Shown here: one piece after another, positions 15,201 through 29,700 of the stretch
Position numbering within the stretch: the first letter of the stretch is position 1
Layout of the letters: the number at the start of each line of letters is the position of its first letter
NCBI GenBank assembly: GCA_026874595.1
Contig: CM049312.1
Span: 71,518,929-71,582,928, forward strand
Direction of reading: 5' to 3'
DNA length: 64,000 nucleotides
From: Sipunculus nudus
Lineage: Eukaryota > Annelida > Sipuncula > Golfingiida > Sipunculidae
Notes under the pieces: generated by a model
What the model saw: only the letters and a program-made list of their open reading frames with translations
Databases searched by the model: none
What the model was told of the DNA's origin: nothing
Program-made: the position numbers and the translations under genes

Positions 15201-18200
15201 TATCAAAAGCTTTACCAGGGATACCAGATTTTTATACCAGAGATATCATTCAGGATACCAGATCCTTATTCCAGCCCGCTTACCAGGGATACCAGACACT
15301 GATACTACGGACCTCAGCCGGAATACGATATTCAAATACCTGAACCCTCATCCGGAGTACAAGATTTCTCAAACCAGAGCCCTCACCAGGTATTTCAAAT
15401 CATAATACCTGAGCCATCAAGCGGGGAACCAAATCCCAATTCCAGAGCTTTCACCCAAGAAACCAGATCCTAATATCAAAAGCTTCTTCCGGGATACCAG
15501 ATCCTAATACAAGAGCCATCACCTATGGGATAAGGACACCAGGTCCTAATACTAGATATCTCAGTCTGGATTACCAGATATTGATACCAGAGTCTTCATC
15601 TAGGATAACATATCCTTATCCCAGCCCCCTCGCCCGAGATACCACAGACTGATACTACAGACCTCAGCCGGGATACCAGATCCGAATACCTGAACCGAAT
15701 CCGGAGTACCAGTTTTTCATACCAGAGCCCTTACCAGGGATTTCAGATCCTAATACCAGAGCCCTTAACCGGAACACCAAATCCTAATATCATTGCCTTC
15801 ACCCCGGATACCAATTCCTAATACCAAAGCCCATAACTGGGATACCAGATCCGAATATCAGAAGCCTCAGCCGGAATACCAAATCCTTATGCCAGATCCC
15901 TCACCTAGGATACCAGATCCTAATATCATAGCCTTCATGCCGGATACGAAATACTAATACCAGAGCCCTCAACCGGGATACCAGATCCTAATACCAGAGA
16001 TCTCAGCCGGGATACCAAATCCTAATGCCAGAGCCCTCACCCGGGATACCAGATCCTAATAGCAGAGCCCTACCCTGGATACCAGATTCTAATGCCAGAG
16101 CCCTCACCCGGGATAGCAGTTCCTAATACCAGAGTCCTAACCCGGGATACTAGATCCTAAAAACAGAAACCTTACCGTGGCTTCCAGGTCCTAATTCCAG
16201 AGACCTCACCCTGGATTCCAGCTCCTAAAACCTGAGCCCTCTACAGGTAACCATATCCTAATTCCAGCGCTATTGACCAGGAAACTAGATCGTAAAACCA
16301 GAGGCTTCATCCGAGATACTAAACCCTTATACAAGAACCATAACATGGGATACCAGACCCTTATACCAGAGCCCTCACCGAGGAAACTAAATCTTTACTT
16401 AACAGCCTTCACACGGGTTACAAGATCCTTATTCAAAAGCTGGCAGCCGTGATACAAAATCCTAATCCCAGAAAATCACCCGGGATAACAGATACTAACA
16501 CCACATCCCTTATCACTGATTCTAAATCCTAATACCAGAGCATTCACCAAGGATACCGGATTCTAATGCCAGAGCCCTCACCCGGGATACCAGATCCTAA
16601 TACCAGAGATCTTACTAGGGATACCAGATACTACTACTACAGGCCTCACCCGGGATGCCAGATCCATATCCCAGAGCTCTCTACCGGGACTTGCGATCCT
16701 AAAACCAGAACCCTTACCCGGGATACCAGATTATAATACCAGAGCCCTCAACCGGGATACCAGATCCAAATGCCAGAGCTCTCAGCCGGTATACCAAATC
16801 CTTATGCCGGAGCTTTCACCCGGGATACCAGATCCTAATAGCAGAGCCCTTTCCCGGAATACCAGATTCTAAAGCCAGAGCCCTTAACTGGGATACCAGA
16901 TCCGAATATCCGAGGCCTCAGCCGGAATACCAAATCCTAATGCCAGAGCCCTCACCTACGATACAAGATCCTTATATCATAGGCTTCACACCGGATAGGA
17001 TATACTAATACCAGAGCCCTTAACCGGGTTACAAGATCCTAATACCAGAGCTCTCAGCCGGGATACCAAATCCTTATGCCAGAGCCTTCACCCGGGATAC
17101 CAGATCCTAATAGCAGAGCCCTTACCCGGGATACCAGATTCTAAAGCCAGAGCCGTTACCGGGATACCAGTTCCTAATACCAGAGCCCTCATCTTGGATA
17201 TCAGATCCAAATTCAAGAACCCTATCACGGGATACCAGATCCTCATACCGGAGCCCTCTGCTGGTGTATGAGTCCGAGTACCAAAACACTCACCTGGGAT
17301 ACGTGATCAGAATACCTGGGCCCTCACATGGGATACCAGACTTTTATACCAGTGCCGTCACTCGGAATACAAGATCCTCATACCAGTGCCCTCACCCGGG
17401 ATACCAGATCCTAATATCTGAGCCCTCACAAAGAATACCAAATCCTTATACCAGAGACCTCACCAAGGATACCGGATCTAAATGCCAAGGACCTCACCCG
17501 TGAAGCCAGGTTCTAATACCAGAGCCCTCACACGGGTTACTAAATCCTTATACCACAGCCCTCATCCGGGATTCGTTATCTTTATATCTGAGATATCACC
17601 CAGGATACCAGATCCTTATACCAGAGCCCTCACCCAGGAAGCCAAATCCCAATACCAGAGCCTTCACTCAGGAAACCAGATTCTAATATCAAAAGCTTTA
17701 CCAGGGATACCAGATTTTTATATCAGAGATATCATTCAGGATACCAGATCCTTATTCCAGCCCGCTTACCAGGGATACCAGACACTGACACTACGGACCT
17801 CAGCTGGGATACCAGATTCAAATACCTGAACCCTCATCCGGGGTACAAGATTTCTCAAACGAGAGCCCTCACCAGGTATTTCAAATCATAATACCTGAGC
17901 CATCTAGCGGGAAACCAAATCCCAATTCCAGAGCCTTCACCCAGGAAACCAGATCCTAATATCAAAAGCTTCTTCCGGGATACCAGATCCTAATACAAGA
18001 GCCAACACCTCTTGGATATGGACACCAGGTCCTAATACTAGATATCTCAGTCTGGATTACCAGATATTGATACCAGAGTCTTCATCTAGGATAACATATC
18101 CTTATCCCAGCCCCCTCGCCCGAGATACCAGAGACTGATACTACAGACCTCAGCCGGGATACCAGATCCTAATACCTGAACCGGATCCGGAGTACCAGGT

Positions 18201-21200
18201 TTTTCATACCAGAGCCCTTACCAGGGATTTCAGATCCTAATACCAGAACCCTTAACCGGAACACCAGATCCTAATATCATTGCCTTCACCCCGGATACCA
18301 ATTCCTAATACCAAAGCCCATGACTGGGATACCAGATCCGAATATCAGAAGCCTCAGCCGGAATACCAAATCCTTATGCCAGATCCCTCACCTAGGATAC
18401 CAGATCCTAATATCATAGCCTTCATACCGGATACGAAATACTAATACCAGAGCCCTCAACCGGGATACCAGATCCTAATACCAGAGATCTCAGCCGGAAT
18501 ACCAAATCCGAATGCCAGAGCCCTCACCCGGGATACCAGATCCTAATATTAGAGCCCTACCCTGGATACCAGATTCTAAAGCCAGAGCCCTCACCCGGGA
18601 TAGCAGTTTCTAATACCAGAGTCCTAACCCGGGATACTAGATCCTTAAAACAGAAACCTTACCGTGGCTTCCAGGTCCTAATTCCAGAGACCTCACCCTG
18701 GATTCCAGCTCCTATCTTAAGCCCTCTACAGGTAACCATATCCTAATTACAGCGCTATCGACCAGGAAACTAGATCGTAAAACCAGAGGCTTCATCCGAC
18801 ATACTAAACCCTTATACAAGAACCATCACATGGGATACCAGACCCTTATACCAGAGCCCTCACCGAGGAAACTAGATCTTTACTCAACAGCCTTCACACG
18901 GGTTACAAGATCCTAATTCAAAAGCTGGCAGCCGTGATACAAAATTCGAATCCCAGAAAATCACCCGGGATAACAGATACTAACACCAGATCCCTTATCA
19001 CTGATTCTAAATCCTAATACCAGAGCATTCACCAAGGATACCGGATTCTAATGCCAGAGCCCTCACCCGGGATACCAGATCCTAATACCAGAGTTCTTAC
19101 TAGGGATACAAGATACTACTACTACAGGCCTCACCCGGGATGCCAGATCCATATCCCAGAGCTCACTACCGGGACTTCAGATCCTAAAACCAGAACCCTT
19201 ACCCGGGATACCAGATTATAATACCAGAGCCCTCAACCGGGATACCAGATCAAAAATACCAGAACTCTCAGCCGGTATACCAAATCCTTATGCCAGAGCT
19301 TTCACCAGGGATACCAGATCCTAATAGTAGAGCCCTTACCCGGGATACCAGATTCTAAAGCCAGAACCCTCAACTTGGTTACCAGATCCGAATATCCGAG
19401 GCCTCAGCCGGAATACCAAATCCTAATGCCAGAGCCCTTACCTACGATACCAGATCCTTATATCATAGGCTTCACACCGGATACGATATACTAATACCAG
19501 AGCCCTCAACCGGGTTACAAGATCCTAATACCAGAGCTCCTAGCCGGGATACCAAATACTTATGCCAGAGCCTTCACCCGGGATACCAGATCCTAATAGC
19601 AGACCCCTTACCCGGGATACCAGATTCTAAAGCCAGAGCCCTTACCGGGATACCAGTTCCTAATACCAGAGCCCTCACCTTCGATATCAGATCCATATTC
19701 AAGAACCCTATCACGGGATACTAGATCCTCATACCGGAGCCCTCTTCTGGTGTATGAGCCCGAGTACCAAAACACTCACCTGGGATACGTGATCAGAATA
19801 CTAGGGCCCTCACATGGGATTCCAGCCTCTTATACCAGTGCCGTCACTCGGAATACAAGATCCTCATACCAGTGCCCTAACCCAGGATACCAGATCCTAA
19901 TATCAGAGCCCTCACAAAGAATACCAAATCCTCATACCAGAGACCTCACCAAGGATACCGGATCTGAATGCCAAGGACCTCACCCGTGAAGCCAGGTTCT
20001 AATACCAGAGCCCTCACCCGGGTTACTAAATCCTTATACCACAGCCCTCATCTGGGATTCCATATCTTTATATCAGAGATATCACCCAGGATTCCAGATC
20101 CTTTTACCAGAGCCCTCACCCGGGAAGCCAATTCCCAATGCCAGAGCCTTCACCCAGGAAACCAGATTCTAATATCAAAAGCTTTACCAGGGATACCAGA
20201 TTTTTATACCAGAGATATCATTCAGGATACCAGATCCTTATTCCAGCCCGCTTACCAGGGATACCAGACACTGATACTACGGACCTCAGCCGGAATACGA
20301 TATTCAAATACCTGAACCCTCATCCGGAGTACAAGATTTCTCAAACCAGAGCCCTCACCAGGTATTTCAAATCATAATACCTGAGCCATCAAGCGGGGAA
20401 CCAAATCCCAATTCCAGAGCTTTCACCCAAGAAACCAGATCCTAATATCAAAAGCTTCTTCCGGGATACCAGATCCTAATACAAGAGCCATCACCTATGG
20501 GATATGGACACCAGGTCCTAATACTAGATATCTCAGTCTGGATTACCAGATATTGATACCAGAGTCTTCATCTAGGATAACATATCCTTATCCCAGCCCC
20601 CTCGCCCGAGATACCACAGACTGATACTACAGACCTCAGCCGGGATACCAGATCCGAATACCTGAACCGAATCCGGAGTACCAGTTTTTCATATCAGAGC
20701 CCTTACCAGGGATTTCAGATCCTAATACCAGAGCCCTTAACCGGAACACCAAATCCTAATATCATTGCCTTCACCCCGGATACCAATTCCTAATACCAAA
20801 GCCCATAACTGGGATACCAGATCCTAATACCAGAGATCTCAGCCGGGATACCAAATCCTAATGCCAGAGCCCTCACCCGGGATACCAGATCCTAATAGCA
20901 GAGCCCTACCCTGGATACCAGATTCTAATGCCAGAGCCCTCACCCGGGATAGCAGTTCCTAATACCAGAGTCCTAACCCGGGATACTAGATCCTAAAAAC
21001 AGAAACCTTACCGTGGCTTCCAGGTTCTAATTCCATAGACTTCACCCTGGATTCCAGCTCCTAAAACCTGAGCCCTCTACAGGTAACCATATCCTTATTC
21101 CAGCGCTATCGACAAGGAAACTAGATCGTAAAACCAGAGGCTTCATCCGAGATACTACACCCTTATACAAGAACCATCACATGGGATACCAGACCCTTAT

Positions 21201-24200
21201 ACAAGAGCCTTCACCGAGGAAACTAAATCTTTACTCAAGAGCCTTCACACGGGTTACAAGATCCTACTTCAAAAGCTGGCAGCCGTGATACAAAATCCTA
21301 ATCCCAGAAAATCACCCGGGATAACAGATACTAACACCAAATCCCTGATCACTGATTCTAAATCCTAATACCAGAGCATTCACCAAGGATACCGGATTCT
21401 AATGCCAGAGCCCTCACCCGGGATACCAGATCCTAATACCAGAGTTCTTACTAGGGATACCAGATACTACTACTACAGGCCTCACCCGGGATGCCAGATC
21501 CATATCCCAGAGCTCTCTACCAGGACTTCAGATCCTAAACCCAGAACCCTTACCCGGTATACCAGATTATAATACCAGAGCCCTCAACCGGGATACCAGA
21601 TCCTAATACCAGAGCTCTCAGCTGGTATACCAAATCCTTATGCCAGAGCTTTCACAGGGGATACCAGATCCTAATAGCAGAGCCCTTACCCGGGATACCA
21701 GATTCTAAAGCCAGAGCCCTTAACTGGGATACCAGATCCGAATATCCGAGGCCTCAGCCGGAATACCAAATCCTAATGCCAGAGCCCTCACCTACGATAC
21801 AAGATCCTTATATCATAGGCTTCACACCGGATACGATATACTAATACCAGAGCCTTTAACCGGGTTACAAGATCCTAATACCAGAGCTCTCAGCCGGGAT
21901 ACCAAATCCTTATGCCAGAGCCTTAACCCGGGATACCAGATCCTAATAGCAGAGCCCTTACCCGGGATACCAGATTCTAAAGCCAGAGCCCTTACCGGGA
22001 TACCAGTTCCTAATACCAGAGCCCTCACCTTGGTTATCAGATCCATATTTAAGAACCCTATCACGGGATACCAGATCCTCATACCGGAGCCCTCTGCTGG
22101 TGTATGAGTCCGAGTTCCAAAACACTCACCTGGGATACGTGATCAGAATACCGGGGCCCTTACATGGGATACCAGACTCTTATACCAGTGCCGTCACTCG
22201 GAATACAAGATCCTCATACCAGTGCCCTCACCCGGAATACCGGATCCTAATATCTGAGCCCTCACAAAGAATACCAAATCCTTATACCATAGACCTCACC
22301 AAGGATACCGGATCTGAATGCCAAGGACCTCACCCGTGAAGCCAGGTTCTCATACAAGAGCGCTCACCCGGGTTACTAAATCCTTATACCACAGACCTCA
22401 TCCGGGATTCGCTATCTTTATATCAGAGATATCACCCAGGATACCAGATCCTTATACCAGAGCCCTCACCCTGGAAGCCAAATCCCAATGCCAGAGCCTT
22501 CACCGAGGAAATCAGATTCTAATATCAAAAGCTTTACCCGGGATACAAGATTTTTATATCAGAGATATCATTCAGGATACCAGATCCTTATTCCAGCCCG
22601 CTTACCAGGGATACCAGACACTGATACTACGGACCTCAGCTGGGATACCAGATTCAAATACCTGAACCCTCATCCGGAGTACAAGATTTCTCAAACCAGA
22701 GCCCTCACCAGGTATTTCAAATAATAATACCTGAGCCATCAAGCGGGAAACCAAATCCCAATTCCAGAGCCTTCACCCAGGAAACCAATTCCTAATATCA
22801 AAAGCTTCTTCCGGGATACAAGATCCTAATACAAGAGCCATCACCTTTGGGATATGGACACCAGGTCCTAATACTAGATATCTCAGTCTGGATTACCAGA
22901 TATTGATACCAGAGTCTTAATCTAGGATAACATATCCTTATCCCAGCCCCCTCGCCCGAGATGCCAGAGACTGAAACTACAGACCCCAGCCGGGATACCA
23001 GATCCTAATACCTGACCCGAATCCGGAGTACCAGATTTTTCACACCAGAGCCCTTACCAGGGATTTCAGATCCTAATACCAGAGCCCTTAACCGGAACAC
23101 CAGATCCTAATATCATTGCCTTCACCCCGAATACCAATTCCTAATACCATAGCCCATAACTGGGATACCAGATCCGAATATCAGAGGCCTCAGCCGGAAT
23201 ACCAAATCCTTATGCCAGATCCCTCACCTAGGATACCAGATCCTAATATCATAGCCTTCATGCCGGATACGAAATCCTAATACCAGAGCCCTCAACCGGG
23301 ATACCAGATCCTAATACCAGAGATCTCAGCCGGAATACCAAATCCTAATGCCAGAGCCCTCACCCGGGATACCAGATCCTTAAAACAGAAACCTTACCGT
23401 GGCTTTCAGGTCCTAATTCCAGAGACCTCACCCTGGATTCCAGCTCCTAAAACCTGAGCCCTCTACAGGTAACCATATCCTAATTCCAGCGCTATCGACC
23501 AGGAAACAAGATCGTAAAACCAGAGGCTTCATCCGAGATACTAAACCCTTATACAAGAACCATCACATGGGATACCAGATCCTTATACCAGAGCCCTCAC
23601 CGAGGATACTAGATCTTTACTCAAGAGCCTTCACACGGGTTACAAGATCCTAATTCAAAAGCTGGCAGCCGTGATACAAAATCCTAATCCCAGAAAATCA
23701 CCCGGGATAACAGATACTAACACCAGATCCCTTAACCACTGATTCTAAATCCTAATACCAGAGTATTCACCAAGGATACCGGATTCTTATGCCAGGGCCC
23801 TAAACCGGGATACCAGATCCTAATACCAGAGTTCTTACTAGGGATACCAGAAACTACTACTACATGCCTCACCCGGGATGAGAGATCCATATCCCAGAGT
23901 TCTCTACCGGGACTTCAGATCCTAAAACCAGAACCCTTACCCGGGATACCAGATTATAATACCAGAGCCCTCAACCGGGGTACCAGATCCTAATACCAGA
24001 GCTCTCAGCCGGTATAACAAATCCTTATGTTAGAGCTTTCACCCGGGATACCAGATTCTAATAGCAGAGCCCTTACCCGGGATACCAGATTCTAAAGCCA
24101 GAGCCTTTAACTGGGATACCCGATCCGAATATCGGAGGTCTCAGCCGGAATACCAAATCCTAATGCCAGAGCCCTCACCCACGATACCAGATCCTTATAT

Positions 24201-25560
24201 CATAGGCTTCACACCGGATACGATATACTAATACCAGGGCCCTCAGCCGGGTTACAAGATCCTAATAGCAGAGCTCTCAGCCGGGATACCAAATCCTTAT
24301 GCCAGAGCCTTCACCCGGGATACCAGATCCTAATAGCAGAGCCCTTACCGGGATACCAGATTCTAAAGCCAGAGCCCTTACCGGGATACCAGTTCCTAAT
24401 ACCAGAGCCCTCACCTTGGATGTCAGATCCATATTCAAGAACCCTATCACGGGATACCAGATCCTCATACCGGAGCCCTCTGCTGGTGTATGATTCCGAG
24501 TACCAAAACACTCACCTGGGATACGTGATCAGAATACCGGGGCCCTCACATATGATACCAGACTCTTATACCAGTGCCGTCACTCGGAATACAAGATCCT
24601 CATACCAGTGCCCTCACCCGGGATACCAGATCCTAATATCAGAGCCCTCACAAAAAATACCAAATCCTTATACCAGACACCTCACCAAGGATACCGGATC
24701 TGAATGCCAAGGACCTCACCCGTGAAGCCAGGTTCTAATACCAGAGCCCTCACCCAGGTTACTTAATCCTTATACCACAGCCCTCATCCGGGAATCCATA
24801 TCTTTATATCAAAGATATCACCCAGGATACCAGATCTTTATACCAGAGCCCTCACCTAGGAAGCCAAATCCCAGTGCCAGAGCCTTCATCCAGGAAACCA
24901 GATTCTAATATCAAAAGCTTTACCCGGGATACCAGATTTTTATATCAGAGATATCATTCAGAATACCAGATCCTTATTCCAGGCTGCTTACCAGGGATAC
25001 CAGACACTGATACTACGGACCTCAGCCGTGATACCAGATTCAAATACCTGAACCCTCATCCGGAGTGCAAGATTTCTCAAACCAGAGCCCTCGACAGGTA
25101 TTTCAAATCATAAAACCTGAGCCATCAAGCGGGAAACCAAATCCCAATTCCAGAGCCTTCACCCAGGAAACCAGATACTAATTTCAAAAGCTTCTTCCGG
25201 GATACCAGATCCTAATACAAGAGCCATCACCTCTGAGATATGGACACCAGGTCCTAATACTAGATCTCCCAGTCTGGAATACCAGATATTGATACCAGAG
25301 TCTTCATTTAGGATAATATATCCTTATCCTAGGCCCCTCGCCCGAGATACCACAGACTGATACTACAGACCTCAGCCGGGGTACCAGATCCTAATACCTG
25401 AACCGGAACCGGAGTACCAAGTTTTTCATACCAGAGCCCTTACCAGGGATTTCAGATCCTAATAACTGAGCCCTCCAGCGGCAAACCAAATCCAAATTCC
25501 AGAGCCTTTACCCAGGAAACCAGATCCTAATATCAAAAGCTTCACCCGGGATACCAGATC
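9230..25560 (+). repeat. Higher-order repeat block B: about 2,486-bp units, seven landmarks, with a 4,972-bp dimer level
   Basis: A landmark (AATGCCAGAGCCTTCA and its variants) recurs at 10,227, 12,680, 15,166, about 17,652, 20,138, 22,488 and 24,874. The spacings are 2,453, 2,486, 2,486, 2,486, 2,350 and 2,386 bp, and 2,486 bp is about 73 monomers. Alternate copies share private variants: CCTATCTTAAGCCC occurs only at about 13,738 and 18,710 (4,972 bp apart), and CATGACTGGG only near 13,347 and 18,319, while the other copies read CATAACTGGG. This shows that a two-unit block was duplicated as a whole. Block edges are approximate. Confidence 0.93.
10044..10089 (-). repeat. Inverted satellite segment of 46 bp inside an otherwise direct array
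   Basis: From ACCTGGTATCCCGGGTGAGG to GGATCTGGTATTAG the sequence is the reverse complement of the satellite, about 1.35 monomers. The DNA on both sides runs in the normal direction. Equivalent places in the other block B units, such as 12,530 and 15,016, lack it. Its complement lies about 160 bp to the left (about 9,875-9,920), so single strands could fold back. It is the only inverted piece I found in the array. Confidence 0.85.
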
Positions 25561-26320
25561 CTTATACAATAGCCATCACCTCTATGATATGGACAAGGGT
25601 CCTAATACTAGATCTCTCAGTCCGGAATACCAGATACTGATACCAGAGTCTTCACTTATGATACCAGATCCTTATCCCAGTCCCCTCGTCCGGGATACAA
25701 GATTTTTATACCCGAGCCCTTCACCGGGATACGAGGTCCATATACCAGAGCTTTCACCCGGGATACCAGATCCTAATAGCAGAGCCCTTACCCGGGATTA
25801 CAGATTCTAAAGCCAGAGCCCTCAACTGGGATACCAGTTCCTTTTACCAGACCCCTCACCTTGGATATCAGATCCATATTCAAGAACCCTATCACGGGAT
25901 ATCAGATCTTAATACCAGTGCCGTCACCCGTGACATCAGATCCTAATATCATAGCCTTCACCCCGGATATCAATTCCTAATACCAGAGCCCTCAACCGGG
26001 ATACCAGATCGGAATATCTGAGGCCTCACCCGGGACAACAGATGCGAATACAAGAGCCTTCGACCGGGATAACAGATCCAAATACCATAGTCCTTACACG
26101 AAATATCAGATCCTAATATCAGAGCCCTCACCGTGGATACCAGATCCTAATACCTTAGTCCTAACCTCGAATACCAGATCCTAAGTCCTGGGCCCTCGAC
26201 CAGGAAACCAGATCAAATCCCAGAAGCTTCATCCAAAATACCAGATCCTAATACAGATCCATTACCCAGGATACCATATTCTTATACCAGTATCCTCTTC
26301 AAGGATACCAGACCTACACC
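25561..26320 (+). repeat. Diverged satellite monomers left of the SINE
   Basis: After the last block B unit the array continues with diverged monomers and no long period that I can follow, up to the SINE. No gene is present. An open frame at 25,589-25,810 is repeat-derived. Confidence 0.8.
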
Positions 26321-26726
26321 GGCTTCTGTGGCTCAGGGGTAGAGCGCAGAACCCAAAGCCGGGAGATCGTGGGTTCGAATCTCAGCCGAGGCAGTGAGGG
26401 TTTTCACGGTCGGCCCCCACCCAGGGTGAGCGCTCTGCAGGCTAAATGGAAGGCTGTGCCCTACAGCCGTGTATCACTCACATACGAGTGCTTCTTTGGG
26501 GGGTTCCTCGGTGTTATGACCCAGCAATGGGGATGATTACACACCCAGGACCCGCAGGTGCGGTAGACACCGGGCCTGGGTGACACCAGGATATAAAAAT
26601 GATAGGAAGCGAGTGCTACCGTCCTGTCAAGTAGTCCCAAACCGGAATGGAAACTCTGCAGATGTACATACTTAGTTAAGAATTAGTTAGGTCAGCATTA
26701 AAAAAAATGGAGGCGGTTACCTCCAC
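26321..26726 (+). mobile_element. tRNA-derived SINE, apparently full length, inserted in the satellite
   Basis: The first 70 or so bases (26,321-26,391) are tRNA-like. An RNA polymerase III A-box-like stretch TGGCTCAGGGG lies at 26,329, and a B-box-like GGTTCGAATCT at 26,372, with matching arms GCTC and GAGC. A unique body of about 310 bp follows, then an A-rich run (26,699-26,707) and a perfect 5-bp hairpin, GGAGG at 26,709-26,713 against CCTCC at 26,720-26,724. Satellite lies on both sides. I could not define a target-site duplication. A second, diverged copy at 46,334-46,633 confirms a repeated family and shows that the terminal hairpin region belongs to the element. It codes for no protein. 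The family name is not known to me. Confidence 0.88.
26329..26382 (+). promoter_or_regulatory. Internal RNA polymerase III promoter of the SINE (A and B boxes)
   Basis: TGGCTCAGGGG fits the A-box consensus of tRNA genes and GGTTCGAATCT fits the B box at the usual tRNA-like distance. The anticodon arm does not pair well, so this is a tRNA-derived promoter and not a working tRNA gene. Confidence 0.75.
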
Positions 26727-26730
26727 AAAA

Positions 26731-29700
26731 AATGCCAGATCCCTCACCCAATATACTAGATTCCAAAACAGAGCCCTCTCCCGGGATACCAGATCCTTAT
26801 ACTAGAGACCTCACCAATGATACCTGATCTGAATGCCAGAGCTTTTACCTGGGATATTAGATCCAAATACAAGAGCCCTCACCAGGGATATTAGATCCTT
26901 ATAGCAGAGTCCTCAGCCGGGATAATAGATCCTAAATTAAGAACTATTACCGTGGTTACCAGATGCTAATTCCAGAGACCTCACCTTGGATATCAGTTCA
27001 TATCCCAGAACCCTCACACGGGACACCAGATCTTCATACCAGAGCCCTCTGCTGGTATCTGAGTCCCAGTACCAAAACTCTTTCCTGGGATAAGTGATCA
27101 AAATATCTGAGCCCTCACCCGGGATTCCAGATCCTAATACCATTGCCCTCACCCGGGATACCAGATCATTTTACCACTGCCCTCACACAGGATACCAGAT
27201 CCTAATATCAGAGCCATCACAAAGGATACTACATCCTAATACTATGGACCTCACGAACGATACCTGATCTGAATGCCAGAGCCCTCGCCCGGGATACCAG
27301 ATCCTAATATAAGAGCCCTCACCAGGGATACCAGATATATATCCCAGAACCCTCTTCCGGGAAAACAGATTCTAATTCAAGAGCCCTTATCCGGGATACC
27401 AGATCCTAATACCAGATCCCTTACCAGGTACATCAGATCCTAATATCAGAGCCCTCGACTGGGATACCAGATTTCTCATACCAGAGCCCTCGCCCTGAAT
27501 TCCAGCTTCTAAAACCTGAGCCCCCTTTTGGGAAACCATATTCTAATTTAAGGACTCTCGAAACTAAATCGTAATACCAGAAGCTTCACCCAATATATTA
27601 GATCCTTATATAGGTGCAATCACCTGGGATACCAGATCCCAATCCCAGTGCCGTCACCCATGATACCAGATCAATAATACCAGTGGCCTCACTCGGGATA
27701 CCAGATCCTAAAACTAGAGCCCTCACCAGGGATACCAGAACCTTATATCAGAGCCCTTACAAATGATACCACATCCTAATAATAAAGGCCTCATCAAGGA
27801 TACCTCATCTGAATGCCAGAGCCCTAACCCAAGATACCAGATCCTAATACAAGAGCACTCACCAGGGATACCAGATAAGTATACCATAGTCCTCACCTTG
27901 GATACCAGATCCTCATACTAGACCTGTCAGTCCGGGATACCAGATCTATATCCCAGAGCCCTCTCCCGGAATACCAGATTCTAATACAAGAGCCCTCATC
28001 CGGGATATCAGATCCTAATACCAGAGCCCTCGCACGGGATAAAAGATACTAATACCAGAGTCCTCACCAGAATATCGGTTCTTAATGAGAGTGCCCGCAC
28101 CAAGGATACCAGATCCTAATACTAGTGCTCTCAGTCCGGGATACAAGTTCCTAATACAAATGCCCTCATCAGGGATAACAGATCCTTATACATAGTTCTC
28201 ACCCGGGATACCAGATCCTAATGATAAAGCCCTTACCAGGGATACCAGATCCTTATACCATAGTCCTCACCCGGGATACCAGATCCAAATACTAGAGCTC
28301 TCAGTCCGGTATACCAGATCCTAATACTAGAGCTCTCAGCACGGATTACCAGATAATGATACCAGAGGCCTCACTCGGGATACCAGATCAATTTCTAGAG
28401 CCCTCTTCCGGGATACCAGATTCTAATACCAGAGCCCTCATCCGGAATACAAGATACTAATACCAGAGCCCTCACTAGGATATCGGATCTTAATGAGAGT
28501 GCCCTCATCAAGGATACCAGATCATGATACCAGATCCCTTACCAGGGACACCACATCCCATTGCCAGAGCCCTTACCCGGGAAACCAGATTCTAATACCA
28601 GAGCGGTCCCCCAGGATATGTGGTCTTAATGAGAGTGCCCTCACCAATGATACCAGATCCTAATACCAGATCCCTTACCAGAGACACCAGATCCTAATAT
28701 CAGAGCCCTCACAAGGGATACCGGATTTCTCATACCAGCGCCCTCTCCCTGGATTCCACCTTCTAAATCCTGAACATCCTTCCGGAAATCAGATCCTAAT
28801 TTCATGGCTCTCGACCAGGAAACTAGATCCAGATTCCAGTGCCGTCACCCAGGATACCAGATCCTAATACCAGATCCCTTACCAGGGACACCAGAGCCCT
28901 CATCCGGGATACCAGATTTTTCATACCAGAGCCCTCGAACTTGATTCCAGCTTCTAAAACCTGAGCCCACTTTTGGGAAACCAGATCCTAATTTCAGAGC
29001 CCTTACCCGGGATACCGTATTTCTCATATCAGCGCCCTCTCCCTGGATTCCACCTTCTAAATCCTGAACATCCTTCCGGAAATCAGATCCTAATTTCAGG
29101 GCTCTCGACCAGGAAACTAGATCGTAATACTAGAAGCTTCACCCAAGACATGAGATCCTTATATAGGCGCCATCACCAGAGACACCAGATTCCAATGCCA
29201 TTGCCGTCACCCGGGAAAACAGATCATAATACCAGTGCTCTCACTCGGGATACCAGATCGTAAAACTAGAGCCCTCACCAGAGATGCCGGAACCTTTTAT
29301 CAGAGCCCTCACAAAGGATACCACGTCCTAATACTTGAGACCTCACCAAGGATACCTGATCTGAATGCCAGAACCCTCACCCGGGATACCAAATCCTAAT
29401 TATAAAGCCCTCCCCAGGCATACCAGATCCTTATACCATAGTCCTCTCCCGGGATACCAGATCCTAATACTAGAGCTCTCAGTCCGGTATACCAGATCCT
29501 AATACTAGAGCTCTCAGCACGGGATACCAGATAATGATACTAGAGGCCTCACCCGGGATACCAGATACTAATACCAGAGCCTTCACTAGGATATCGGACC
29601 TTAATGAGAGTCCTCTCATCTAGGATACCAGATCCTAATACCAGATCCCTTACCAGGGACACCACATCCCAATACCAGAGCCCTTACCCGGGAAACCAGA

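Noticed and set aside
26321-26391. Functional tRNA gene
   Set aside because: A and B boxes are present, but the anticodon arm does not pair and the sequence continues directly into a SINE body that is repeated elsewhere.
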